From positions 1-43,428 of the forward strand of contig WGNN01000046.1 of NCBI GenBank assembly GCA_016124515.1: a stretch of 43,428 nucleotides of DNA, given 5' to 3'. A program made the position numbers and the translations under genes. Each line of letters begins with the position of its first letter. Within the stretch, counting starts at the first letter, position 1. Positions 8,211-16,076 of this stretch are shown here, one piece after another. This DNA is from a bacterium (GTDB lineage Bacteria; Bacteroidota; Bacteroidia; CAILMK01; JACPUW01). Below the pieces are notes generated by a model. That model was not told the origin of the DNA and ran no database searches. It was given only the letters and a program-made list of their open reading frames with translations.

Positions 8211-8250
8211 CTTTTACAGCAACCATTGTTGAACCAATGGACTGTAAAAG
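8211..8250 (-). other. Long imperfect hairpin between polA and the gene at 7233-8183
   Basis: CTTTTACAG (8211-8219) pairs perfectly with CTGTAAAAG (8242-8250). Inside it CCATTG (8223-8228) pairs with CAATGG (8235-8240) around a 6-nt loop, with a 3-nt versus 1-nt internal loop. An outer CCGCAT/ATGCGG pair (8185-8190, 8258-8263) could extend the structure. It lies 53 nt after the polA stop and in the leader of the next minus-strand gene. No immediate T-run follows on the minus strand, so it is not a textbook terminator. It could be a leader structure or a binding site. Confidence 0.5.
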
Positions 8251-8302
8251 TACGTGAATGCGGCATACCGAACAATAAGGTAATGAACGTAAATCAGATT
8301 TG

Positions 8303-11098
8303 TTAATGCGCTTCGAGCCAATTGTTGCCAAAGCCCGCCTCGGCCAAAAGGGGAACTTTAAGTGTCATGGCGCTGCTCATAAGTGAGGTAACCAATTGTT
8401 CAAGCTCTTCTTTTTCGCCTTTATAGGCATCAAACAAAAGTTCGTCGTGCACCTGCAATATCATTTTAGATTGCATGTTGCGCTTTTGCATTTCTGCATG
8501 AATATTAATCATCGCAATTTTTATCAAATCGGCGGCTGTGCCTTGTATGGGTGAGTTTATGGCGTTTCGTTCGGCAAATCCACGCACGGTAAAATTGGCC
8601 GAATTGATATCGCGCAAGTAGCGGCGGCGACCGGTGAGGGTTTCTACATACCCTTGTTCACGGGCTTTTTTTACCACCTCATCCATATATTTTTTCAAAC
8701 CGGCGTACTTGGCAAAGTATTGTTCTATTATTTCCTTGGCTTCGGTTCTTTTTATGCCAAGGTTTTCGGCAAGGCCAAAGGCACCCTGCCCGTAGATGAT
8801 TCCAAAATTTACCGCCTTGGCACTTGATCGCTGTTCGCGGGTCACCTCTTCGGGCGCAATGCCATACACGCGGGCTGCCGTGGCGGTGTGTATGTCCATA
8901 CCTGAGTTAAAGGCTTCTATCATGGCTTCGTCGCCACTTATGCTGGCTACTATGCGCAATTCCACCTGACTGTAATCCGCCGAAAGGATTTCAAAATCAT
9001 CGTTGCGGGCTACAAAAGCGCGGCGTACTTCCCTGCCCTTTTCGGTGCGAATGGGAATGTTTTGCAGGTTGGGCTTGTCTGAACTCAACCTGCCTGTAGC
9101 TGCCACCGCTTGGTTGAACGAGGTGTGAACCCTGCCTGTGCGTGGGTTTATCATTTGCGGAAGCGCCTCTACATAAGTTGAGCGCAACTTGGTGAGCTGT
9201 CTGTAATCTACTATGTGCTGCACTATTTCGCTTTGGCTACTAAGCTTTTGCAAGGTGGCTTCATCGGTTTTGTACTGACCGGTTTTGGTCTTTTTGGCTT
9301 TCGGATCAAGTTTCAGCTTGTCAAAAAGCACCTCGCCCAGTTGTTTGGGGCTGTTCAGGTTAAACTCCTCGCCCGCCAACTCAAATACTTTTTCCTGCTC
9401 GGCCAGCAATTGGTTTTGGAGGTCTTTTGAGTAGTCGGCCAAAAAATCCTTGTCCACTTTTATGCCTTCCATTTCCATGTCGGTGAGCACATACACCAGC
9501 GGACATTCAATTTCGTAAAACACCTTTTGCCCGTTTTTATTTACGATTTCGGGCGCAAATTTTTCCTTGAGTTGCAGGGTTACATCGGCATCCTCGGCGG
9601 CATAATCGCTTATTTCCTCAGGTGCCAAGTCTTTCATGCTTCCTTGTTTTTTGCCTTTTTTGCTGCCAATTAATGTCTCAATGGAAACGGGGGCGTAATT
9701 GAGGTAGTTTTCGCTGAGGTAATCCATACCGTGGCGGCCATCGGGTTCTATGATATAGTGAGCCAACATGGTATCAAACAAGCGGCCCCGCAGTTGCACG
9801 CCTTTTTGTTTCATTACCTGCACGTCAAACTTTATATTTTGGCCTACAATGCTCTTCCCGGGGTTTTCCAACAGCTCTTTAAAGGCAAAGACGCGCTCTT
9901 GCCAATTGCTGTCATCTTCGTTTACCGGCACATACCAACCATTGCCTTTTTCGGTTGAAAACGACATGCCTACGAGCTCGCAAGTGAGCGGGTCAAGGCT
10001 CGATGTTTCGGTGTCGAAAGCAAATTCATCTACCGCATTCAACTTGTTGAGCAATTCATCAATTTCACTTGTGGTTTGCACCAAGTGGTAGTTGTGCGGC
10101 GTGTTTTCAATACTCCTCATGGGTTCTGACGAGGTGCTGCTTTCCGGCTGTTGGTCATCATCGTCAAACAGGTTCATCTGAGTTACCTCAGGGCTCATTT
10201 TTTGGCCCGCTATGCTAAAGCTATCGCCAAAAATGCGGCTGCCCAAGGTGCGGAATTCGTATTCGGCAAACAGGTCTTTGAGTGCTTCGGTTTTGTAATT
10301 GTGCAGCAAATAGCCATCGGGGTTGTAGGGCACGGGGCAATGCACATTGATGGTAGCCAATTGCTTGGAAAGCAGCGCTTGCTCTTTGAATTGTTCCACA
10401 TTCTCCTTGAGTTTGCCTTTTAGTTTGCTGCTGTTGGCTACCAGGTTTTCTATTGTATCAAATTCTCGCAACAGTTTGATGGCGGTTTTTTCGCCCACGC
10501 CGGGTATGCCGGGTATGTTGTCCACCTTATCTCCCATAAGGCCCAATATGTCAATTACCTGATCTATGCGGCGTATCTCCCACTTTTTCAGGGTTTCGGC
10601 TATGCCAAGAATTTCAACGCCTTTGGGCGGACGAGCGGGTTTGTAGTGGAATATATGTTCGTCAACCAACTGTGCAAAGTCTTTGTCGGGCGTTACCATA
10701 TATACTTCAAAACCATCGTCTTGCGCTTTTTTGGCAATGGTGCCCACTATATCGTCTGCTTCCCAGTTCTCGTAGCCAATGAGCGGAATGTCCATGGCCT
10801 CGAGCAACTGTTTTACCATGGGAATGGCGGCTTTTATGTCTTCGGGAGTTTCTTGCCTGCCGGCTTTATATTCAGGAAAATCGTCGTGTCTGAAGGTTTT
10901 GCTGCCCACATCGGTACAAACGGCAAGGTGGGTTGGTTTTTCTTTGTTGATGATATCGAAAAGCGATACGGTAAAGCCATACAATGCCGATGTATTGGCG
11001 CCTTTTGATGTAATACGCGGATTGTTGATGAAGGCATAATAGGCCCGGAATATGAGGGCCATTGCATCGAGCAGGAACAATTTTTTTTCTCTTGCCAT
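8303..11098 (-). CDS. polA: DNA polymerase I
   Basis: Repair and Okazaki-fragment processing polymerase, 931 residues, the full three-domain length. The N-terminal 5'-nuclease (about 1-290) has EADDIVGTIAKKA and the helix-hairpin-helix GDKVDNIPGIPGVGEKTA. The 3'-5' exonuclease (about 335-525) keeps all proofreading residues: FDTETSS (Exo I), NIKFD (Exo II) and YAAEDAD (Exo III), so it should be active, unlike Taq-type enzymes. The polymerase domain carries motif A SADYSQVELRI, motif B RSSAKAVNFGIIYGQ and motif C QVHDELL (His884-Asp885-Glu886). Upstream, GTATTTTGCC resembles a -7 box with one base missing, so the promoter is only suggested. It appears monocistronic, with the nearest minus-strand gene downstream after 119 nt. 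Confidence 0.97.
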   Translation of the reverse strand: MAREKKLFLLDAMALIFRAYYAFINNPRITSKGANTSALYGFTVSLFDIINKEKPTHLAVCTDVGSKTFRHDDFPEYKAGRQETPEDIKAAIPMVKQLLEAMDIPLIGYENWEADDIVGTIAKKAQDDGFEVYMVTPDKDFAQLVDEHIFHYKPARPPKGVEILGIAETLKKWEIRRIDQVIDILGLMGDKVDNIPGIPGVGEKTAIKLLREFDTIENLVANSSKLKGKLKENVEQFKEQALLSKQLATINVHCPVPYNPDGYLLHNYKTEALKDLFAEYEFRTLGSRIFGDSFSIAGQKMSPEVTQMNLFDDDDQQPESSTSSEPMRSIENTPHNYHLVQTTSEIDELLNKLNAVDEFAFDTETSSLDPLTCELVGMSFSTEKGNGWYVPVNEDDSNWQERVFAFKELLENPGKSIVGQNIKFDVQVMKQKGVQLRGRLFDTMLAHYIIEPDGRHGMDYLSENYLNYAPVSIETLIGSKKGKKQGSMKDLAPEEISDYAAEDADVTLQLKEKFAPEIVNKNGQKVFYEIECPLVYVLTDMEMEGIKVDKDFLADYSKDLQNQLLAEQEKVFELAGEEFNLNSPKQLGEVLFDKLKLDPKAKKTKTGQYKTDEATLQKLSSQSEIVQHIVDYRQLTKLRSTYVEALPQMINPRTGRVHTSFNQAVAATGRLSSDKPNLQNIPIRTEKGREVRRAFVARNDDFEILSADYSQVELRIVASISGDEAMIEAFNSGMDIHTATAARVYGIAPEEVTREQRSSAKAVNFGIIYGQGAFGLAENLGIKRTEAKEIIEQYFAKYAGLKKYMDEVVKKAREQGYVETLTGRRRYLRDINSANFTVRGFAERNAINSPIQGTAADLIKIAMINIHAEMQKRNMQSKMILQVHDELLFDAYKGEKEELEQLVTSLMSSAMTLKVPLLAEAGFGNNWLEAH

Positions 11099-11227
11099 TG
11101 GAAATTATTTGGGGCGGCAAAATACGAAGCAACGCGCAAAGCCACCACAAAATACGGCATGGGCAAAGGATAGAAGGACTGTTTTAATTGAGGGGGACAA
11201 ATGGCGTTGGCAACTGATAACCAACAC

Positions 11228-11695
11228 CTAAGAGCGCGACCACAAGCGCTGCCACCAGTTTTTGCCGGCACTCAGGTTTTGGATTTTAATTTTTCGCTTC
11301 TGCACCAGGTAGTGGTTGCGGTAGTGGCCAAAGGGAATGATTTGCCTGGGACATACAACCTGCACCAAACCGGGTTGGTAGTGCGCCGAAATGGTATTGG
11401 GTGCTACGTCGGCGGGCATTACCAAAGTTCGCTGAAAAATGGTGCTTTTGGTAATTTGGGTCCAAAACAAGCGGCGGCGCTTTTCTACATCAAAACCCCT
11501 GAGTATGAGCGAATCATCTTCTATATGTAGCTCCAGGTTGTCGGGTTTGAAACCGGGAACTGAAATTTCAACAATGTAGCGGTCGTCAAACTCATGGGCC
11601 ACCTTTTCGCTAAATAAGAAGCCTTCGTAAAAGAGGTAATCGTCAATAGACCTGCCAAAAAGGGTCTCTTCGCTATTTGAAAAAATTTCACGCAT
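11228..11695 (-). CDS. Divergent Hsp20/alpha-crystallin-like small heat-shock protein
   Basis: 155 residues with an alpha-crystallin-like core (about 38-112): FDDRYIVEISVPGFKPDNLELHIEDDSLILRG matches the first half of the Hsp20 fold, and AHYQPGLVQVVCPR stands where canonical proteins have A-x-Y-x-x-G-L-L-x-I-x-x-P. The acidic/glutamate-rich loop is replaced by a basic KRRRLFWTQ stretch. The C-terminus is unusually basic and Trp-containing (HYRNHYLVQKRKIKIQ...NWWQRLWSRS), with no clear I-x-I assembly motif. It is probably a holdase or a specialised partner of the orthodox Hsp20 encoded directly upstream (11826-12257). A terminator separates the two genes, so it needs its own promoter, which I could not identify. 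Confidence 0.78.
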   Translation of the reverse strand: MREIFSNSEETLFGRSIDDYLFYEGFLFSEKVAHEFDDRYIVEISVPGFKPDNLELHIEDDSLILRGFDVEKRRRLFWTQITKSTIFQRTLVMPADVAPNTISAHYQPGLVQVVCPRQIIPFGHYRNHYLVQKRKIKIQNLSAGKNWWQRLWSRS

Positions 11696-11770
11696 TAAAT
11701 CCTAAATCCACGTTTTGTTGAAAAGGATGCACGATTTACGAACTTTATTTTACTTATAAAAATAAGAATG

Positions 11771-11793
11771 AAAAAAGCCCCAAAAGGGGCTTT
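11771..11793 (-). terminator. Intrinsic terminator of the Hsp20 gene at 11826-12257
   Basis: On the minus strand an 8-bp stem AAAGCCCC/GGGGCTTT (11774-11781 with 11786-11793) closes a TTTT loop and runs into six T residues. It sits 32 nt after the stop of the upstream Hsp20 gene and isolates it from the divergent Hsp20 gene downstream. Confidence 0.88.
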
Positions 11794-11825
11794 GAAATAA
11801 AGGATGAAATTATGTTGATTGTTGC

Positions 11826-12257
11826 TTACGCTATGCTTATTTCACGTCCGCCTTCGTGCTGAATAACTTCTACTTTGGGTAGGGTAATTTTGAGCAAACC
11901 GTCTTCATAAGAGGCGCTTATTTTTTCAGCATTGATGTTTTGTGGCAGGGTGAAAGAGCGGGTGAATGAGCTGCTTTTGTACTCTCTGCGGATGTGTTTT
12001 TCTCCTTCTTTTTCTTCTTTGGTTTCACTCATTTCTGACGATATGGTGAGCAAATCCTTGTCGAGCTTAATTTTAAAGTCGTCGCGTTTGTAGCCGGGTG
12101 CTACTACTTCAAGGTGGTACCCGTTTTCGGTTTCCTTCACATTTACCGCCGGAATATTTTTCTTGCTGTCGGCAGCTGAGAAACGATCAAGTTCGTCGTT
12201 AAAAAAATTGTCGAACATGGAGTAGAAAGGGTAGTTGAATCTTCTTACTAGTGTCAT
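11826..12257 (-). CDS. Hsp20/alpha-crystallin family chaperone
   Basis: ATP-independent holdase that binds unfolding proteins in the cytoplasm. 143 residues. The N-terminal arm LVRRFNYPFYSMFDNFFNDEL is typical of Bacteroidota Hsp20. The alpha-crystallin domain (about 35-130) has VNVKETENGYHLEVVAPGY, the charged EKEGEKHIRRE loop and the signature A-S-Y-E-D-G-L-L-K-I-T-L-P-K. The C-terminal tail VEVIQHEGGREISIA lacks a perfect I-x-I but ends in I-S-I-A. It is transcribed divergently from a DegP-type protease, so both may respond to protein-folding stress. No exact TAnnTTTG box precedes it, which would fit a stress-specific promoter. Confidence 0.93.
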   Translation of the reverse strand: MTLVRRFNYPFYSMFDNFFNDELDRFSAADSKKNIPAVNVKETENGYHLEVVAPGYKRDDFKIKLDKDLLTISSEMSETKEEKEGEKHIRREYKSSSFTRSFTLPQNINAEKISASYEDGLLKITLPKVEVIQHEGGREISIA

Positions 12258-12684
12258 GGCATTTTGCTTTTTATTGTTTTCAAAATTTTGTTGTTGGCTG
12301 CCCTTTCACAAGGCCTGTTCCAAGGCGTACCAACTGTTATTCAGTCAGTTAAAAACATGACACAGGCAGAAACATTGTCAATTGTGGTGACCCATTGGCA
12401 AGTAGTTCTGAAATTTTTTCCTGACAACTGACAAACTGCACCACCTGCAGGGGGTAAGGGATGTTTTGACCGCCACATGAAGCACCTTTGTCTGCAAAAA
12501 ATGTTAAACCAACCCGCAATCTGCCAGGGCGGAACAAAACTTGGTAAACGGCAATGCACTTAAAATCAATTGAAAGATGCTTGAAACAGCGTTTAACAAA
12601 TATTTACGCGCATTTGCTCAAAAAACTAAATGTTGCGAGCTTGCGTTCTCAAAGTCGATTTTTGAACATAAAACAATATAAAAT
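12258..12684. other. Divergent intergenic region between hsp20 and degP
   Basis: About 430 nt without a convincing gene. Short reading frames up to 72 codons exist on the minus strand but lack family features. No exact TAnnTTTG box faces either gene; the nearest is GATTTTTG (12657-12664), a one-base mismatch 20 nt before the degP ATG. A near-palindrome CCACCTGCAGGGGG occurs at about 12440-12453. The region probably holds regulatory sites for both stress genes, but I cannot name any. Confidence 0.4.
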
Positions 12685-14154
12685 ATGAAAAAGATTGGAT
12701 CATTCATTCTCATTGCCTTTCTGGCAAGCGCGGCTACCTTGGCTGCTTATGAGTATTTTGACCTTGGAAAAAGAGAAGTAATAATTGAAAAAACTGAAAA
12801 TCCGCCGGCTTACCAATATGTAGGAACCGCCATGAGCGAAGGGACTGGGGTAACCAATTTTACATCTGCTGCTGAAATTTCGACCCCGGCTGTGGTGCAC
12901 ATTATAGCCACTAAGGTGACCATGATGAACGCCTACGACCCCTGGCGCGACCTTTTTGGCGACGATTTTTTTGGTGGTGCTCCGCAAAATCCACAAGAAA
13001 GAAGGCAACAATCATCAGGCTCGGGTGTGGTAATAAGCAGCGACGGCTATATTGTAACCAACAACCACGTGGTATCTAATGCCGATGAAGTGGAAATTAC
13101 CTTGTTTGACAAAGAATCGTACAAGGCCACCGTAATTGGTACCGACCCAACTACCGACCTTGCCCTGCTAAAAATAAACGCAGAAAACCTGCCTTATTTG
13201 AGTTTTGCCAACAGCGACGACGTGAAAGTGGGCGAATGGGTATTGGCAGTCGGCAATCCGTTCAACCTGGAATCAACTGTAACGGCAGGTATTGTGAGCG
13301 CCAAAGGAAGGAACATCAATATTTTGAGAGACCAATATTCAATAGAATCATTTATACAAACCGATGCAGCAGTAAACCCCGGCAACAGCGGTGGTGCTTT
13401 GGTTGATTTGGGCGGACGCCTGATTGGCATCAATACCGCCATTGCTACACCCACCGGTGTGTTTGCCGGTTATTCATTTGCCGTACCTTCAAACATTGTA
13501 AACAAAGTGTGCGAAGACATTAAAAAATACGGCATGGTGCAGCGCGGATTTTTGGGTGTGATGATACGAAGCGTGGACAGCAAACTGGCCGACGAATTTG
13601 ATTTGAACACCACAAGCGGCGTGTATGTAGATGATGTGGTAGAAGATGGTGCCGCCGATGAAGCCGGAATTGAAAAAGGCGACGTAATTGTAAAAATTGA
13701 TGGAAAAAGCATAAAAGCCGTTCCTGAGTTGCAGGAAAGTGTGGGCAGCAAACGCCCCGGCGACCATGTGAATGTGGTAGTGAACCGCAATGGCAAGGAA
13801 AAAATGCTTACCGTAACCCTGAAAAACAAAGACGGCGAAGCAAAAATTACTGAAAAAGAAGAAATATCGCCATTGGTGGCGCTGGGTATAGAACTAAACG
13901 ACCTGAATAGTGATGAGTTGAAAAAATACGACATCAATGCAGGTGTGAAAGTAACCGAAGTACGCGAGGGATTGCTGCGCCGCTATACCAAAATTCGCGA
14001 AGGATTTATCATAACCAAAATTGACGACAAGGTGATGAAAAGCGCCAAGGATGTGGAAGACTATTTTACCAACAAAAAGACCGGCAAAGGCATGATTGAG
14101 GGTTTCTACCCCGGCGTGCCCGGCAAGGTTTATTATGGCTACGGCCTTGATTGA
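12685..14154 (+). CDS. degP: Periplasmic serine protease/chaperone, DegP/HtrA family
   Basis: Degrades or holds misfolded envelope proteins. 489 residues. An N-terminal hydrophobic segment (FILIAFLASAATLAA) acts as a signal peptide or membrane anchor. The trypsin-like domain has the full triad: His128 in NNHVV, Asp158 in TTDLALLKI and Ser235 in NPGNSGGALV. Two PDZ domains follow (about 285-380 and 395-489). The first contains GFLGVMI, GVYVDDVVEDGAADEAGI and KGDVIVKIDG; the second is shorter and degenerate, with GVKVTEVREG. The length agrees with Do-type proteases. It is divergent from Hsp20 and followed by a strong terminator, so it is transcribed alone. Confidence 0.94.
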   Translation: MKKIGSFILIAFLASAATLAAYEYFDLGKREVIIEKTENPPAYQYVGTAMSEGTGVTNFTSAAEISTPAVVHIIATKVTMMNAYDPWRDLFGDDFFGGAPQNPQERRQQSSGSGVVISSDGYIVTNNHVVSNADEVEITLFDKESYKATVIGTDPTTDLALLKINAENLPYLSFANSDDVKVGEWVLAVGNPFNLESTVTAGIVSAKGRNINILRDQYSIESFIQTDAAVNPGNSGGALVDLGGRLIGINTAIATPTGVFAGYSFAVPSNIVNKVCEDIKKYGMVQRGFLGVMIRSVDSKLADEFDLNTTSGVYVDDVVEDGAADEAGIEKGDVIVKIDGKSIKAVPELQESVGSKRPGDHVNVVVNRNGKEKMLTVTLKNKDGEAKITEKEEISPLVALGIELNDLNSDELKKYDINAGVKVTEVREGLLRRYTKIREGFIITKIDDKVMKSAKDVEDYFTNKKTGKGMIEGFYPGVPGKVYYGYGLD

Positions 14155-14210
14155 TTATGAATGAGCATAAAATAGAATCATAGTTTTTGTTCCATAGGTT
14201 GTTTGAAAAG

Positions 14211-14243
14211 AGGCTCCGCCAACTAGCGGAGCCTTTTATTTTG
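14211..14243 (+). terminator. Intrinsic terminator of degP
   Basis: Stem AGGCTCCGC/GCGGAGCCT (14211-14219 with 14226-14234) around a 6-nt loop, followed by TTTATTTT. It lies 57 nt after the degP stop. Confidence 0.9.
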
Positions 14244-14337
14244 TAGGCATATTATTATACATACAAATAAATACCAGGGTAGCCTTTAAAAAGCAACTAA
14301 AATTTCGGGGTTCTAAAAAAATGAGAAAAGCTTAAAA

Positions 14338-15132
14338 TCAATAGCCTTTTTTCTCCAGGTATTCAAGGGTAAACTCGTAACCAACTTCAAACATTTCGGG
14401 GCCTTTTTTCACGCTCAGCAGACCATAATCCTTTAGTTTGGGGGGTTCAATGTACCAATCACATTCATTTACATCATTGAGCACATTGCTGCGCGTACCT
14501 ATCTGAAACACGCGTTCCACTATGCTTGTAAGGCTTTCGGTGCGGCGATCGTAGTAGCCAAAAGGATTTACGTGCACACCAATAATGCGCTCGCACTTAC
14601 CAATGAGCGGCTCTACAGGCAGGTTGGCAAACATACCACCGTCCACATACAAATCTTCGTTGATGAGCACCGGCTGAAAAAGCACCGGAATAGAGGCTGA
14701 TGCTATAATGGGTTTTATAATATGCCCTTCGTAAAAATACTTTACCCTGCCGGTTGAAAAATTAGTGGCGCATATATAGGTTTTTATTTTCAAATCTTCG
14801 ATGCGGTGGGCGCTCAGGTTATTTTTAAGCATGGCCAGCAGGTCTTTCATCTTAAACAAGCCCCGCTTGGGCATTACTATTTGCACCAAGCTATACAGGT
14901 CTTTTCCGCTGAAAATTTTCAATATATCGTCAGGTGCATGTCCATCGGCATAGAGCGAGGCCACAATAGAACCGGCACTTGTACCGCTTATGATATCGGG
15001 ATAAATTCCTTTTTCGTTGAGCGCTTTTAATACCCCAATGTGGGCAAAGCCTTTGGCACCGCCGCCCGAGAGCACTAGCCCGTTTTCGTAGGGGGTTTGG
15101 GTGCGTTGGTCCAGGTCTTCTATATAGAGCAT
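14338..15132 (-). CDS. Patatin-like phospholipase (RssA-type)
   Basis: Serine lipid acyl hydrolase of 264 residues with no signal peptide, so probably cytoplasmic or peripheral to the membrane. The oxyanion loop is GGGAKG (23-28), the nucleophile elbow GTSAGS has Ser52, and the dyad aspartate is D164 in VDGGMF. This short form matches bacterial RssA/YchK-like proteins rather than large secreted patatins such as PlpD, because no barrel domain follows. The substrate is unknown but is presumably a phospholipid or lysolipid. It has its own -7 box only 5 nt in front of the ATG, suggesting a leaderless transcript. The next minus-strand gene upstream (anti-sigma factor) ends 49 nt before it. Confidence 0.9.
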   Translation of the reverse strand: MLYIEDLDQRTQTPYENGLVLSGGGAKGFAHIGVLKALNEKGIYPDIISGTSAGSIVASLYADGHAPDDILKIFSGKDLYSLVQIVMPKRGLFKMKDLLAMLKNNLSAHRIEDLKIKTYICATNFSTGRVKYFYEGHIIKPIIASASIPVLFQPVLINEDLYVDGGMFANLPVEPLIGKCERIIGVHVNPFGYYDRRTESLTSIVERVFQIGTRSNVLNDVNECDWYIEPPKLKDYGLLSVKKGPEMFEVGYEFTLEYLEKKGY

Positions 15133-15137
15133 GGTTT

Positions 15138-15145
15138 CAAAATTA
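15138..15145 (-). promoter_or_regulatory. Putative -7 element (TAATTTTG), near-leaderless promoter
   Basis: On the minus strand TAATTTTG matches TAnnTTTG exactly and ends 5 nt before the ATG of the patatin-like gene (A at 15132). With the usual spacing, transcription would start at or within 2 nt of the start codon. Confidence 0.6.
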
Positions 15146-15181
15146 CACCCTTTGTACGGAGGTTGAATTTACTTGCTAAAC

Positions 15182-15412
15182 TTACGCCTGACCGTTGATG
15201 GCTTTGAGAATCTCGCTCGCTACGCCCCCCGGCACGGTGCGGCTGTAGTTGAGTTTGCTTTTAATCAATTCCTTCAGTTTGGTTTCGTTCTCCTTCACTT
15301 CGGCGCAATGCCAACAATCGTGTATGTGAGCCAGCACTTTTTGTTCAAGCTCCATTTCTAGTTCGCCATCGAGCAAAAGCGACAAATTCTTCAATGTTTC
15401 CTTACAATCCAT
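15182..15412 (-). CDS. Zinc-finger anti-sigma factor (zf-HC2 type)
   Basis: Small soluble protein that should bind and restrain the ECF sigma factor encoded just upstream. The ATG at 15412 gives 76 residues (MDCKETLKN...); a TTG at 15427 would add five. The zinc-binding anti-sigma motif H-x3-C-x2-C is present in HIHDCWHC, and an additional Cys lies near the start (DCKE). Unlike membrane-bound anti-sigma factors it has no transmembrane segment, like RsrA/ChrR-type sensors that respond to redox state (family knowledge; the signal here is an inference). It follows the sigma gene with a gap of about 65 nt, the standard sigma/anti-sigma order. Confidence 0.85.
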   Translation of the reverse strand: MDCKETLKNLSLLLDGELEMELEQKVLAHIHDCWHCAEVKENETKLKELIKSKLNYSRTVPGGVASEILKAINGQA

Positions 15413-15477
15413 CAAGCTTTTTATCAATTAGTTATCTAAGGGTTTCAGTAACGATTAACATTTCTTAATAATTCCAT

Positions 15478-16074
15478 TTACTCCACATTAAATCCGCGGT
15501 TGCGTGCATAGTCTTTCAGTTTTTCTTTGAGCAGGTTGCGCGCACGGTGCAGCCTTGAACGCACAGTACCTATGGGCACGTCAATTATTTTGGCTATTTC
15601 GTCGTACTTAAAACCTTCAATATCGCACAGGAGTATAATCAGACGATAGTCAACGGGTAGTTCATTCACCGCATTGGTTATCTCGTCGCCAATGAGTTCA
15701 TTAAAAACTTCCTGCCGCATATCGAGCTCCACATGGCCATCGTCTATATCGTCTTTTTGGTTGATGTCGTCAATATCAACCCGGTATGGAGCCTTGCTTT
15801 TTTTGCGGTATTCGTTTATGAAACTGTTTTTCATAATGCGAAGCAGCCAGGCTTTGGCATTGGTGCCCACTTGAAAATATTCAATAAAGCGGTAGGCCTT
15901 TAAAAAGGTTTCCTGCAACAGGTCTTTGGCTGTACCCTCATCATTGGCCAGATAGTAGCCAAAGTTGTAGAGCGCATCCATGTGGGGCACAAAGGTGGTT
16001 TTAAACAGCTCATCCTTCTCAGCTTTGTTCAAGCTGTTGCGTATGTGCGCGCTTTGTTGTTCTTCTTCTTCCAT
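15478..16074 (-). CDS. ECF-type RNA polymerase sigma factor
   Basis: Alternative sigma-70 factor of the group IV/ECF class, 198 residues from the ATG at 16074 (2 nt after the stop of the preceding gene; a TTG at 16080 would overlap that stop). Region 2 is clear: DEGTAKDLLQETFLKAYRFI with the core-binding helix, then AWLLRIMKNSFINEYRKK for -10 recognition. A charged linker contains DIDDINQKDDIDDGHVE. Region 4 has ELPVDYRLIILLCDIEGF and the helix-turn-helix YDEIAKIIDVPIGTVRSRLHRAR. It resembles SigW/RpoE-like members paired with a small zinc anti-sigma, which is encoded next. It is probably co-transcribed with recA and the T9SS-exported protein gene upstream. Confidence 0.93.
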   Translation of the reverse strand: MEEEEQQSAHIRNSLNKAEKDELFKTTFVPHMDALYNFGYYLANDEGTAKDLLQETFLKAYRFIEYFQVGTNAKAWLLRIMKNSFINEYRKKSKAPYRVDIDDINQKDDIDDGHVELDMRQEVFNELIGDEITNAVNELPVDYRLIILLCDIEGFKYDEIAKIIDVPIGTVRSRLHRARNLLKEKLKDYARNRGFNVE

Positions 16075-16076
16075 TA

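Noticed and set aside
12341-12559. Minus-strand reading frames of 62-72 codons in the hsp20-degP intergenic region
   Set aside because: Two overlapping frames of similar length, no ribosome-binding pattern, no domain or signal features; composition fits non-coding DNA.
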